Assembly (NCBI RefSeq): GCF_020080835.1
Contig: NC_058160.1
Coordinates: 4,281,515 to 4,345,514 of the forward strand
Direction of reading: 5' to 3'
DNA from: Cotesia glomerata
Lineage: Eukaryota; Arthropoda; Insecta; Hymenoptera; Braconidae
Length of the DNA: 64,000 nt
The translations under genes and the position numbers were made by a program. How positions within the stretch are numbered: position 1 is the stretch's first letter; each line of letters starts with the position of its first letter. A model generated the notes under the pieces. The model did not search any database. It worked only from the letters and a program-made list of their open reading frames with translations, and was not told the DNA's origin. Of this stretch, positions 10,900 to 20,827 are shown in pieces.

Positions 10900-11994
10900 T
10901 TACGTTAAAAGTTATTTTCGACCATGTCAGAAACACTTTGGAGAAAGAGAACAAATTTTTTAATAACAAACAAAGCTTTATTTTTCTTATTAAAAATATC
11001 GCAAAATAAAGTTCAAATATATTTTTAAACATGTTAGAAGCTTTTAGGAGAAAAAAAAAATAGTTTTACAAAATTTTTGAAGATACCCATTTTACCCCCA
11101 GTACCTCAATTGCTCCTGCCTTTGCTATATTGACAATAATGAATAAATTTTACAGTAAAATTTCTTGTTTTAAACTACAATTGTATTGAAATAACAATCA
11201 AATTATTGATTCCTTATTTCTGGTCGTTTAATAATAATAAGAAAAAGAATTTAAAACTCAAAATTGCTAGTCAATATGTAATTTAATTTTGTTGGTGAAG
11301 AGTTCTAAAGTTTTTTGAGGCCCAAAATATATTTCTTGAAAATTTTTTTTTTTAATTTTTCAACCAGAGTAATTCAAAAGCTTGAAAATATTCAGGTAAG
11401 TTTTTTTTGAGAAGTAAAAAAATTTATCTCTGAGAGTTTATGGGGTGAAAAAATCGTTGAAGATATTAAAATAATTCTGTCCTGTGAGTCACATTTAAGC
11501 TTTCTACTGATAATATCGGCTTTGTTGTCGATCTTTATGAGAATAGAAAAAACTCAGGCAAAATAATTACTTTCAAACAGAAAAATAGAACTTTTTTTAA
11601 ACATCGGATTTTTGGGATTTTGTATTTTGTATAAATCTAATATTATATCTTACAAAAGTACGGAGCAAAAAAAATTTCTATCGCGTTTTCGAATTTTAGC
11701 TTGATCTATCTTCCCGAATAATTCTCGTGAAATGAATTGAATAAACTTAAAAAAAATATTCAAGTTTTTAGTTTTAAAATTTTTATGAAGGATACCTCAT
11801 TCGCAACTTCCTAGAAAATAAATAGGCCTTCTTACAGACTTTGAGTGGTACAAAAAGTTTAATGAAAAAATTGTTCATTTTAATTTAAGAATAAATTGTA
11901 AAAAATAAATTTTAAATTTTACAATTTGTCTATTTTTAATTTAACTTTTTAACTGAAATTATATTCCAAATAATTTTTTTGCATATCCAACTTG
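10900..11994. other. 3' flank of the first E66-like gene, nothing else recognised
   Basis: AT-rich sequence with no repeat partner seen in this window and no open frame of note. It contains the 3' flank of the minus-strand gene that ends at 11995; no clear AATAAA is visible within the first 150 bases downstream of that stop. Confidence 0.35.
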
Positions 11995-12777
11995 TTATTT
12001 TTCCTTGAAAATTTGATAAATATCATAATGATAATCATACAAATAAATCTTTTTACGATTATCAGCAAAACTATGAATCTTAGAAAATTTTTGTTCGAGG
12101 ATCGTCAAAGCTTTGTTTTCTTTAATATCATAAATAAAATTTTTTTTATCTGGTTCCAAATAATACGTCAACAATCTCGGTATAATTGTATAAATCATAT
12201 TTTCCTCATTGAACCAAATGCCCAAAATCCTAATGTAGTTGAATTCAGGAAACAAATTGATTATAAGATCGTGACAAATAGTCTTAGTAGTTTTATACTT
12301 ATCATCAGCGATATACTCGAACGTGTTGAACAATCGCGCCAAGTAGACTATTGCCTGGTAATCGTTTTCTTTTTTAAGAATATCTTTTTTTCTTTCTGTG
12401 AACACAAGTTGGTTTATTTTATTAATAATGTCAGTCACGAGAAGTAAGTAGATGTCATCGTTGCGATAATTGTTGTATACTTTAAGAATGCGCGTCGCAA
12501 AGTCACATACTGATATGAATTTATCTACGTCGTTGTTCCACACTAAATTTTCGGTAACGAAGTAATTTTCTCTGTCAGTCTTAAATCGCTCAACTATTTT
12601 CAAATCTTGAGCTGTAATTCTGGTACTTCCGAGTTCCTTTAATAATTTTTCATGTTTTGACACTTCGGGGACGTAAACTGGTCTACAAATGACAATTATC
12701 AACGCTATAATTACTCCAAACAATATGCAGCCTTGGATAATCAATACGATTTGTTTCTCATCAATTTTTATAGGCAT
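11995..12777 (-). CDS. Membrane-anchored ODV-E66-like N-terminal-domain protein, copy 1
   Basis: Single-exon frame of 260 aa. Residues 9-31 form one hydrophobic anchor after a short charged N-terminus; the rest should be outside the cytoplasm or in a secretory compartment. The remainder is predicted helical, with landmarks shared by all copies here: W80, VCDFA at 90-94, NTFEY at 151-155, ICH at 167-169 and RLLT at 201-204. Order and spacing resemble the helical N-terminal portion of ODV-E66, a baculovirus/nudivirus envelope protein with polysaccharide-lyase activity. That family is about 700 aa, so the catalytic centre and beta domain are absent and lyase activity is not expected. An alternative is a wasp-specific family of unknown function. 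A TATAAAA word sits about 45 bases upstream of the ATG. Copies 2 and 3 lie on the same strand upstream. The gene being real is more certain than the E66 assignment. Confidence 0.7.
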   Translation of the reverse strand: MPIKIDEKQIVLIIQGCILFGVIIALIIVICRPVYVPEVSKHEKLLKELGSTRITAQDLKIVERFKTDRENYFVTENLVWNNDVDKFISVCDFATRILKVYNNYRNDDIYLLLVTDIINKINQLVFTERKKDILKKENDYQAIVYLARLFNTFEYIADDKYKTTKTICHDLIINLFPEFNYIRILGIWFNEENMIYTIIPRLLTYYLEPDKKNFIYDIKENKALTILEQKFSKIHSFADNRKKIYLYDYHYDIYQIFKEK

Positions 12778-13269
12778 TATTTATTATTATAACGGTTTTT
12801 ATTTTTTCAAGAAAGGTTTTATAATTATTAATTATATTCATAGAAAGAATATTTACCATTTCGTCTTCTAATAAATAGTTTAAAAAAATAAATAAAAAAT
12901 ATATCTATTCATGAAAAAACTATTTTCATTAAAAATAAAAGTTCTTTAAAGACAATCCGTTGTTTAAAGACTTTTTTTTATCTTGAATTATTCTTCTTGA
13001 TTAAAGAGATTCGTATCTTCGGTCGGTAACTATTATCACTGATATTGATTTAAGACAATATTATCTTCAATCGATACATAGAATTCTTTAATCCTCAACA
13101 ATTGTCCAGAATTATCCTAATAATCATCAAAGCTGCGCCGTGCAAAAGTTGCTATCCAATAATTGGTATCAAGTAAAATACAAATCCAGACTTCAAGTAT
13201 TGCTGTTAGATTGACGCTTAACTGCGTTACTGTGAGGCACAGATTTCAGGTAATCTGACTGCAAAAGTT
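12778..13269. other. Intergenic between E66-like gene 1 and a MITE
   Basis: Holds the 5' flank of the minus-strand gene at 11995-12777. From about 13080 to 13269 the composition is less AT-biased (AAAGCTGCGCCGTGC, GTTACTGTGAGGCACAG). This looks like unique sequence, possibly the remains of an exon, but no frame could be established. Confidence 0.3.
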
Positions 13270-13490
13270 CACTGATAAAAAAATTAACTTGAGTAAAGAG
13301 CCAAGATCTTGAACCAAGAATACCATTTTGAAGAAAATGATGTTCTTGAGGCAAGAGAATAAATTCTTGAGTCAAGAAATTATTCTTGGTTTAAGTAAAT
13401 TTTTCTTGACTCAAGAAAATCATTTTCTTGAAAATGGTATTCTTGGTTCAAGATTTTGGCTCTTGAGTCAAGTTAATTTTTTTATCAGTG
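13270..13490. mobile_element. CACTGATAAAA-type MITE
   Basis: Inverted ends CACTGATAAAAAAATTAACT and AGTTAATTTTTTTATCAGTG, flanked by TT on both sides. The arms are near-perfect complements over about 100 bp, with repeated CTTGAGTCAAG words. It shares its outer 60-90 bp with the element in the lipocalin intron at 14621-15024. Confidence 0.8.
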
Positions 13491-14294
13491 TTGAAAAGCC
13501 AGAAGCTGTTGTAAGTCTACATCTAAATAGCTATATCAATGTTTGGCGATCTGGCTTGGCTTGACTTGATTGTTTTCAATCATAAAACAAGACATTTTAT
13601 AGTTTCTATATCAATCTGCATGCAGGTTGCAAGCAAATGTTGCGTTATTATTGCAGTCAGCCACCAATCTGCTCTTTAATCTAATACCAAATTGCGTCAA
13701 CAGATAGATGTCAGTTTTCTACCAAGTGGTTATTAGGAGAATAATAATTTTATTTTTTTCCTAGAACTTCAAATTTTTTGCTAAAAATAATTTCTTTATT
13801 CAAATTAACAGACAAAAATTGATTTTTGATTGAAACTTTTCTTGATGCTATAGAAAGTAGCATAAATTCAAGAATTTTTGGCTTTAATGTGGCATTTTTC
13901 AAATAATTTAGTAATATCAATAGTACCGTGTATTTTTATTTAAGAAAAACAATCTTGTACTCTTAAATTAAAATTTTTAATCTTGAAATAACAAATGCTG
14001 TTTGTTATCAGTTTATTTATTTCGTTTTCCTTATTTTCTTCGTAGGTAAACTTTCCAAATGTTTGCTTTTGAATTATCTAGACTTTTTTCACCTGTGCAA
14101 TGATTATCACCACAATTATAAAACAACAATTACAAGAAAATAACAATTTGAAATTAGAAAATTGTTGGTTATTGATAATTGATAACCATTACGAGAAGAA
14201 AACAAGTGTTAGCATGAGTTTCAATTGACTCAAAAAATTCAGTGAACTAAAGTGTTTTTATTGTACACTGAAGAATCAATTCAATTGAAAAAAA
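13491..14294. other. Upstream region of the lipocalin gene
   Basis: Unique-looking AT-rich DNA. A TATAAAA word at 14117-14123 lies about 170 bases before the start codon at 14295 and could be a core promoter. No transcription start can be fixed from sequence alone, and no other feature was recognised. Confidence 0.3.
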
Positions 14295-15416
14295 ATGTTG
14301 TTAACGTCCGTTATTTTTTGCTTGGTCGTCACTAGATCTTTTGCAGTATCCGTAGAACCCGGTTCTTGTCCAAAGGTCTCAGTGGTCGACATTGACATGG
14401 CTCAAGTAAGTGATATGTTGTCAAAATTACAATCTAAATTATACTAAGTTATGTCCTGATAATTGCTTACTAAGATGACTGGTAGATGGTACATGTACGC
14501 AAGTACCAAAAACAGATTTGATAGTTGCCAAAAGTGTATAATTCATGATTGGTTTCCAGTTAGAAATGGTATTGCACCAATGATAGCTACCAGTATTTCA
14601 ACAAGGTAATAATTAAACTGCACTGATAAAAAAATTCACTAGACTCGAGCCAAAATCTTGAACCAAAAATACCATTTTGAAGAAAATGATTTTCTCAAGT
14701 CAAGAGAATAAATTCTTGAGACGAGAAAAATTTATTTAAATCCCTGTTTAAAAATATTCATTAAAAAAAAATTCGCTGTCATGAGATTTGAATTTTTTTC
14801 AATAATTCCAATTGATTTCAATTTCTAAGTATATATCTATAGATATATAATTTGTATAGAGCGAATTTTTAAAATTTTTTTCAATGAATATTTTTAAACA
14901 GGGATTTAAATAAATTTTTCTCGTCTCAAGAATTTATTCTCTTGACTTGAGAAAATCATTTTCTTCAAAATGGTATTTTTGGTTCAAGATTTTGGCTCGA
15001 GTCTAGTGAATTTTTTTATCAGTGTGCATATTGTTTGTAAGACTGATGACATTTTTTGAATATTTTATAAAAAAGGACCGGCATTTATTTGGAAAATGAA
15101 AACGAAGCCTTGGTAAATAAAAAAGACTTATCGCTGCACGTCACTGGGATCGGACCACTTTTTGGAAAACTGACGGCTATATTCTGGTCTTTTGAAAGTG
15201 TTTATGATAGCCATATAATTGCTTGGGTTTGTGAAAATCAGGGAACTAATCAGTAAGCGATTGATCAAATCTTACTTCAAAATTTTTTATTGTTTTATAT
15301 TTAAGTCAAACATTTTTTACATTTTTTTTTTTAGTGCAAAATCTGTGATCGTATTCACTCAAGAACAAAATCCGTCAATAGATGTAATGGAAAGAACACG
15401 ACAACTAGCCGCTTAA
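14295..15416 (+). CDS. Secreted lipocalin, four exons
   Basis: Exons 14295-14405, 14475-14605, 15076-15252 and 15335-15416 join in frame with GT...AG introns and give 166 aa. Residues 1-17 are a signal peptide (hydrophobic, ending SFA). The mature start has the CPK motif typical of insect lipocalins, then the signature TGRWY at about residues 39-43. A pair of cysteines (SCQKC) and a third in WVCEN could form disulfides. The C-terminal beta-strand KSVIVFTQEQNP matches the family's last strands; the protein is shorter than typical apolipoprotein D relatives (about 190 aa). Lipocalins carry small hydrophobic ligands in extracellular fluid; in a parasitoid this could be a haemolymph, venom or salivary protein (inference). 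Intron 2 holds a 404-bp inverted repeat. AATAAA near 15558 is the likely poly(A) signal. The gene converges on the minus-strand gene ending at 15620. Confidence 0.85.
14621..15024. mobile_element. Near-perfect fold-back MITE in lipocalin intron 2
   Basis: Left end CACTGATAAAAAAATTCACT, right end AGTGAATTTTTTTATCAGTG, flanked by TG on both sides. The two arms are essentially identical inverted copies for about 150 bp each (14621-14775 and 14870-15024) with a central loop of roughly 95 bp. Arm identity this high indicates a young insertion or ongoing arm conversion. Within the pre-mRNA it would form a long double-stranded hairpin between exons 2 and 3. Confidence 0.85.
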
Positions 15417-15619
15417 AAATGGTATTTCTGTGCCTGATTTGAAGAAAATTAATGACAAATATTGTTATTAAAATTTTCCTATAAATCAACTGTTAAACTT
15501 GTACCCTAAACAAAATTTTAAAGCGAAATATAGTTTTTATTTTTGTCGTATAGTCTAATAAATCAATATTGTTATTATTTTTAAGACCAAATTAATTTTT
15601 GAAATTCAGTTGTAGCAAA

Positions 15620-16405
15620 TTAGTTCAACAAACGGAAAGCATTATAAAAAGCTTTATAAGTATCGTAGTATACAAATTGATTTTTTTTGTCTTCTGATTT
15701 TTCCAGAATATCAAAATTATGTTTCAAAATTTTCATAGCTTTGTTCTTCTCAATATCTGCTTTGTATAATTCTTTATTAAATAAGAAATTTGTAAGCAAC
15801 CTTGCCGTTGTCGTATAAATAGCTTTTTCATCACGTACCGATTCCTCCAAATACAGTGTTGTGCATCCTGGTACAAGTTCGAGTATTTGCTCATGACAAA
15901 TTTTTTTAGAGATTGAAAAATCTTCATCAGCTAAATACTCAAAAGTATTCAACAGTCTTAGTAAATGAATGAATACTATCCAATTAGTGCCCTGAGGAAT
16001 TCTTATAATACTGTAGTTCTGCGGCTGAAGAACAAGATGGTTTATTTTGCGAACTATATCGTTTGCGACAGTCATATAAATTTCTACCGCAGGATCATGA
16101 TGGTATAATTTAAGAAGACGCACTGCGAAATCACAGACTTCACTAAATATATTTGAGTCATTTTGCCACTCTAATGACGATTCGGTGATGTAAATTCGAC
16201 GGTCTCTTTCGAATATCTTGATTCTTTTAAAGTCAATGTCAGAAATTTTCAACTTATCTTTTCTTAAGTAGCCTAATATATCTTTCAATTCAATCGTAAC
16301 ATCGACTTTCTTCTTTGAATATATAGTAATAATCAGTACCGTGATAACCAATAGAACAATTGTCACTCCGAAGCCAATAATTAATTTGCTATTATTATCT
16401 ACCAT
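15620..16405 (-). CDS. Membrane-anchored ODV-E66-like N-terminal-domain protein, copy 2
   Basis: Single-exon frame of 261 aa, the closest in layout to copy 1. The anchor spans residues 8-29, followed by a lysine stretch (KKK at 31-33). Shared landmarks: W80, VCDFA at 90-94, NTFEYLAD at 153-160, ICH at 169-171 and ARLLTN at 201-206. The ATG at 16403-16405 is the first in frame and leaves a short charged N-terminus before the anchor. The stop lies 203 bases from the stop of the lipocalin on the other strand. As in the other copies, nothing corresponding to the catalytic and beta-sheet parts of full-length E66 follows; downstream DNA runs straight into the lipocalin 3' flank. Confidence 0.72.
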   Translation of the reverse strand: MVDNNSKLIIGFGVTIVLLVITVLIITIYSKKKVDVTIELKDILGYLRKDKLKISDIDFKRIKIFERDRRIYITESSLEWQNDSNIFSEVCDFAVRLLKLYHHDPAVEIYMTVANDIVRKINHLVLQPQNYSIIRIPQGTNWIVFIHLLRLLNTFEYLADEDFSISKKICHEQILELVPGCTTLYLEESVRDEKAIYTTTARLLTNFLFNKELYKADIEKNKAMKILKHNFDILEKSEDKKNQFVYYDTYKAFYNAFRLLN

Positions 16406-17148
16406 TTTTGTATTTACTTGACAAATTAACCAAATCTCTCGTCTAAATATAAGTGATAAAAAAATTTTTTTTCAATAAAATGACATTGATATATAATAGT
16501 GAAACTGACATTTTTTTTATTTTTATAATTATTAAAATACAATACACGGAAAAAAAACTCGAAAAATTACAGTATATAATGCAACGTGGCGCTTCGTGAT
16601 GAAAACTGGAAAAATTACAGTTTCAGATTGTAATTATTACAGATTTTATAAGAATTACATTGTAGAATGTAATATTTACATTGAAAGCTCTGAAAATTAA
16701 ATTAAAAAATTGAATTCAGTGAAATGTTATTTCAAACTGTAATTTTTTTAGTTTTGATTACGACGGGACAGATTTTAAATTTTATACTGTAATTATGGTA
16801 ACATGTCACTGTATTATATATCCGCGACATAATATCCATGCGAAATAATATCCATGCGACATTATGTCCATATTATTATAAGTTAATCCTATTCACAATT
16901 TGACCATTTATTGACTTAAAATAAATTTAAATTTCTAAGAATATTTTAGTTCATGACGATGACTACGATGATTCATCCGTGACTCATACTCAATTGTATG
17001 AGTAAGTCTAATTGTGTTAGTCTACCACTAACTTTATTGCGGTGCTGAATCAAATTTATTTGTCAGTCCATCAGTTTATGTAATAATAATAAATATTTAA
17101 ATAAATCTTGAATAAAAAAATAAATCGTAATAGTAGTAAATATTAAAA

Positions 17149-17346
17149 ATGCCATTAAAATTAATTAGATCACAATACGGTAATCCAATGCTTGTCCATG
17201 AAGGATATATTTACTCTTATAAAAGTAATAATGTTTGTGGAACAGTAACTTGGCGTTGCAAGCATTACTCCAAATATTCATGTCGTGTTATAATACAAAC
17301 ATCTTCTGATAAAAAAACAGTTAAGCTAGTAGTTATGATAATCTAG
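17149..17346 (+). pseudogene. FLYWCH zinc-finger fragment of a MULE-type transposase
   Basis: A 65-codon frame. The pattern SQYGNP (8-13), GYIYSYK (19-25), WRC (35-37), then C and a final conserved RVIIQT matches the FLYWCH fold, a C2H2-like zinc-binding domain commonly found at the N-terminus of MULE transposases in insects. The final histidine region is lost at the frame's end (17344-17346 stop). AATAAA follows at about 17364. With the transposase C-terminal scrap at 17838 it marks a decayed autonomous element. Confidence 0.7.
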
Positions 17347-17444
17347 TTGAATTAATGTACTAATAAAGTCTGTTATGTAGGAAACATTGTTGGTAATTAA
17401 CAATTATTTTTTTTCATTGACCCATTATGTATATATAAATTAGT

Positions 17445-17766
17445 TTTTCATGCCTACTAGTCAAGTGACTAGTGAACCTTATTCAAGCCAAGCGATGGAC
17501 ATTCCATCTGCACTATTGGTCGAGAAACATTCTCTCTTTGCATTAGTTCTATGGGGTCCATCGAACTTGAATATTAGTAAAGCTGGAAGTTTTGTGGTAT
17601 CTGTTCGAGTTGTAAAGATGTTAAACAAATGAAAGAAAAAGAAAGAAACTACATGAGAGCAAAGATAAACTTTGAAAAAATAAATGGAGTAGGTTACCAA
17701 GCCAGGAATCGAACCTGGATCTCCCTGATAACATGTCAGGAGCTCTACCAGTTAAGCTACCGGGCC
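17445..17766 (-). mobile_element. tRNA-derived SINE, single-orientation copy
   Basis: Read on the minus strand from 17766: a tRNA-like head (CCGGTAGCTTAACTGGTAGA, anticodon loop CATGTTA, T-arm CAGGTTCGATTCCTGG) to about 17697, then a body of some 250 bp ending in an AT-rich tail (TTTATATATAC) at about 17430. The body matches both arms of the fold-back copy at 593-1120, including a segment that one of those arms lacks. It sits between the two surviving pieces of the MULE transposase. Confidence 0.7.
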
Positions 17767-17837
17767 CCTTCCCCTTCCGATGACTGCAAAAAAAATATAA
17801 TACAGACCCTCAATTTTCGTTAAATATAAAAAAATTA

Positions 17838-18048
17838 ATGGCGCTGGCATTCGTTCCTGAAGACGATGTAATTTTTGCTTATGATGCTTTAATTAAAAGT
17901 GATTACTTCGATTATCATGAACATGAATTGTCCCCAATGTGAGAATATTTTGAGGAAACGTGGATCGGACGAGAACCCCGAAGCCGTCATCGTCGTAGAG
18001 CACCACACTACGATATTTCTATGTGGAACTGCTTTATAATTGTAGTAA
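17838..18048 (+). pseudogene. MULE transposase C-terminal remnant
   Basis: From ATG at 17838 the frame reads MALAFVPEDD..., meets an in-frame stop after 33 codons (TGA at about 17940) and continues open past it with EYFEETWIG, RHRRAPHYDI and SMWNCF. The YFEDTWIG...R...P.F....MWN pattern is characteristic of the end of FLYWCH-MULE transposases. The catalytic core is missing, so the protein is dead. Confidence 0.6.
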
Positions 18049-18141
18049 TTAAACTTAAAAATAAATTGTAGTTAAATTTGTCATATAGACAAGTCAATGA
18101 CGTAGTCATGGATACAACGTCGCTGATATAATGTCGCTGAA

Positions 18142-18180
18142 TTCCGTGACGTATAACCGTATTGGTTATACGTCACGGAA
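18142..18180. repeat. Perfect 39-bp palindrome with ACGT core words
   Basis: TTCCGTGACGTATAACC, a five-base loop (GTATT), then the exact inverted complement. It sits among repeated CGCGACATTATATCC units that look like the terminal repeats of the MULE (also at 16821-16870 and 18190-18235). CGTATAACCGTA recurs at 18533. Confidence 0.7.
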
Positions 18181-18328
18181 ACCGAGGTCATTACATCCGC
18201 GACACTATATCCGCGTCACAATGTCCGCGACAAATTTAGGGAACTAGGTAAATAAGGATAAAGGGAAGGGGGGACCTTTTTTGCTCAGTAGGAATTTTTT
18301 TGGTAACTGAAAAAATAATAATTCAGAC

Positions 18329-18456
18329 AGCCCGGACCGGGACTCGAACCCGGATCGTTCGGTTACGCGCCAAAGGCTTTACCATGATGATGATGATGAT
18401 GATGGAGGGGTTCAGGGGCGGAGCCCCGGTGGGGGTTGGGGGGCGAAGCCCCCCAA
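18329..18456 (-). repeat. tRNA-like repeat cut by ATG trinucleotides and GC-rich hairpins
   Basis: On the minus strand the 3' half of a tRNA-like sequence is intact (T-arm CCGGGTTCGAGTCCCGG; anticodon stem TTTGG/CCGAA with loop CGCGTAA). Its 5' half is replaced by CATCATCAT repeats (18386-18404) and two GC hairpins (GGGGCGGAGCCCC at 18415 and GGGGGGCGAAGCCCCCC at 18438). A complete version is at 48028-48100. The GC-rich hairpins stand out sharply from the AT-rich surroundings. Confidence 0.6.
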
Positions 18457-18619
18457 TTGAAAAATTAATGACGATGTCGCGGATTTAATGTCGCGGATTT
18501 AAAGTCGCGGATATAGTGTCTGTGGTCAAGGTGTCGTATAACCGTAATTATTCCTGTTTTCTTTTTTCCGTGTAGAAAAAATTTATTATAAATATATTCC
18601 CCATGTAGAAATTAAAAGA

Positions 18620-19010
18620 AACTAAAAGTGCGAATTTTTTAAAATATTTTTTTATAATAAATTGATATGTTATAAAAATTACAATAATTGTCAGTTGTCA
18701 AAATTTGGGTCAGATCCCGGTCTCGAACTATCCATTTGTTCGGGAGTAATCGTTGGTACATATAAAATGGGGTGACGTCAGGACGTTCACGTAAATTTTT
18801 TTTTTTTTTTTTAAATAGTAACATTAAATGATTTTAGAAAATATAAGATGGTTTAATTCAAGTGTTTTCTCGGTGTACATCTTCTTATATTATTGTATAA
18901 GTGCAATATGGGTGTGATAGAGGCATTTGAAGGTCACAAAATTGCTCAAAGTTGACGAGTTGGGTATAAAGCACAAGTTTACGCACTTCGCGTTATGAGG
19001 CGTGCAAGAA
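18620..19010. repeat. Dispersed repeat, partner of 59800-60135
   Basis: From TTGTTCGGGAGTAATCGTTG (18737) to CGCGTTATGAGGCGTGC (about 19005) the sequence is collinear with 59846-60135. The block contains TCGAACT-like box B sequence near 18723 and a GC-rich end (GCACTTCGCGTTATGAGGCG) that is repeated once more at 60240-60270. A probable SINE or MITE; its left limit is not clear. Confidence 0.5.
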
Positions 19011-19707
19011 ACTGTTTAATATTACACCAAACTAAAAAGTAGAAGATAGTTTTGAATGATTTCCGATGAGTTTAATAAAATAAAAGTAGTTTGATTAACG
19101 AGAAATATCTATAAATACTTTTCAAGTTAATAAAAGCATGTGAAAAAAATATGGTGTAAGGAAATTAAGTTACGGATGATCGATAAATTAAAAAAGAAAT
19201 CAAATTTTAAGAATAAGAAATTTTTTGAATATTATTTTACGAGATTTTTCTATCATTGTTATATATTTTTCTACAAGTAAACTGATCCGCACTGAGTAAA
19301 CGGTTTGTTTGACTCAAATGCACAGATTTATTTGAAATGAATCAAAAATATTTATTTAATGTTAACAAATTTATTTTATTTAAATATATATTACTTTGAA
19401 TCAAATACAACTTCGTTTCGGTTTATTTAATTGAATCGACTCATTTATTTCATTCAAATAAAGATTTGTTAACTATTAACAAATCTCGTTTCAAGTAAAT
19501 TACGCTTGGTGTCACTATTTTTAAATGTAAGAGTATTGTTTACATTTGACTTTTTTGGGACCAACCACTATTTCTTTTATATTTATTTTATTATAATATT
19601 AATTTACCTATTGATCTTAAAGAAATTTTATTATTTCCAGTTGTGAATTACGATTTTTTTTTTGCATTAAATTTTTTTTTTATATTTCATGCCCCTGTTG
19701 AAAATCT

Positions 19708-19807
19708 CCAATAAGATCCCATCAAAAGCGACAAAAGCCACTTAGAAACCAATAAAATTTATGGGTTTCTAAGTGGCTTTTGTCGCTTTTGATGGGATTC
19801 TATTGGA
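19708..19807. repeat. Perfect 34-bp-arm hairpin
   Basis: TCCCATCAAAAGCGACAAAA plus GCCACTTAGAAACC (19717-19750) is followed after about 13 bases by its exact inverted complement (19764-19797), and the similarity continues outward (CCAATAAGA / TTCTATTGG). No mismatch was seen in the core arms. There is no coding content. Candidate miniature fold-back element or small-RNA precursor. Confidence 0.7.
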
Positions 19808-19959
19808 AATTTGAAACAGTAATAATTTTTTTACAGAAAATTTTCAAATGTGTTATTGAATATAAAATTTGTATATTTTATAACAATATTAGTTTATTTT
19901 CGTAAAAAAATATATCTATTACTTATAATACTAATAAAAATACTATGATTACTATGATA

Positions 19960-20350
19960 CTGAAGTTAGCCGTCAGCTGTCAATTTTAAAAATTTTAATA
20001 ATAAATCAATTACAATAAAAAAATGTTTCTAAAAAATTTACACTTATAATTTTTATTAATTTTAACATGTGAAATTTTTTAATTGAAATTTTTCCATAAT
20101 AATTTTATTGTTATAAAAGTCGAAAAAATTTACAGATGTCTGTTAATTTATAATAATAAAGTTAGTCAACATTTTTTATTTTTTTATTTTGCTTAATGTG
20201 TTAAATTATAACTAAATAATATTTTTTTTTAATTGCACACTTACAAGTTTTCAAATTTTTTACAAATGAAATTAAAAAAAAAATTTTTTTGTCAAATTTT
20301 TTTCAATAAAAAAAATTCTAAAAATTTTTAGATGTCGGCTAATTTTATTG
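19960..20350. repeat. TTAGCCGACAT-type MITE, diverged copy
   Basis: GAAGTTAGCCGTCAGCTGTC at 19963 and TTTAGATGTCGGCTAATTTT at about 20327 are the inverted ends; a further partial copy (AGTTAGTCAACATTTTT, 20160) lies inside, so two copies may be joined here. Confidence 0.45.
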
Positions 20351-20827
20351 TCATTGTTAATTTCAGTATAAGTGATAATTCCAAAAGAAGTGCCCATTTT
20401 ACCCCAAACGTTCGATATGTCGACTTTTACAACTTTATGCTTTAAGCTAAAACTAAAAATCATTGCTTTGAGTATATTCAAACATACCATTTATTTACAG
20501 TTAAAAAATCTGATTTGGTTGAAATATACGATTGTTAGCACCAAAGAAATATTTATTAACTATAAACAAATCTGGATTTCATTCAAATATACTACAACTT
20601 TGTCTCAAATAAATAAATTTATTTGTCTCAAATAAATAAATTTATTTGTATCAAATAAATATTTCTGGTGATATTTAAATAAGAGATTTATTTATAATTA
20701 ACGAGCCTCATTTCATTTAAATGAATTGTTTTCTCAGTGCGGAAGCAAATTTAAATTTGTCTAAATGTTTATTGTTTCCAATTTATTTATTTTTCTTTTC
20801 TTTTTAAGCTTAAAGAATACAACTTTT

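Larger units (their letters stand above)
16545..18572. mobile_element. Composite TIR element (CACGGAAA ends) packed with other insertions
   Basis: The left end CACGGAAAAAAAACTCG at 16545 and right end TTTTTTCCGTG ending at 18572 are inverted and flanked by TA on both sides. The first 250 bp match the interrupted element at 25541-27193 (shared GCGCTTC, CAGATTGTAAT, TTACAGATTTT). Between the ends lie MULE remnants, a SINE, repeated CGCGACATTATATCC words, a perfect palindrome and a truncated tRNA-like repeat. Whether one mobile unit ever spanned all of this, or the ends belong to one element that later received the rest, cannot be settled here. Confidence 0.55.
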
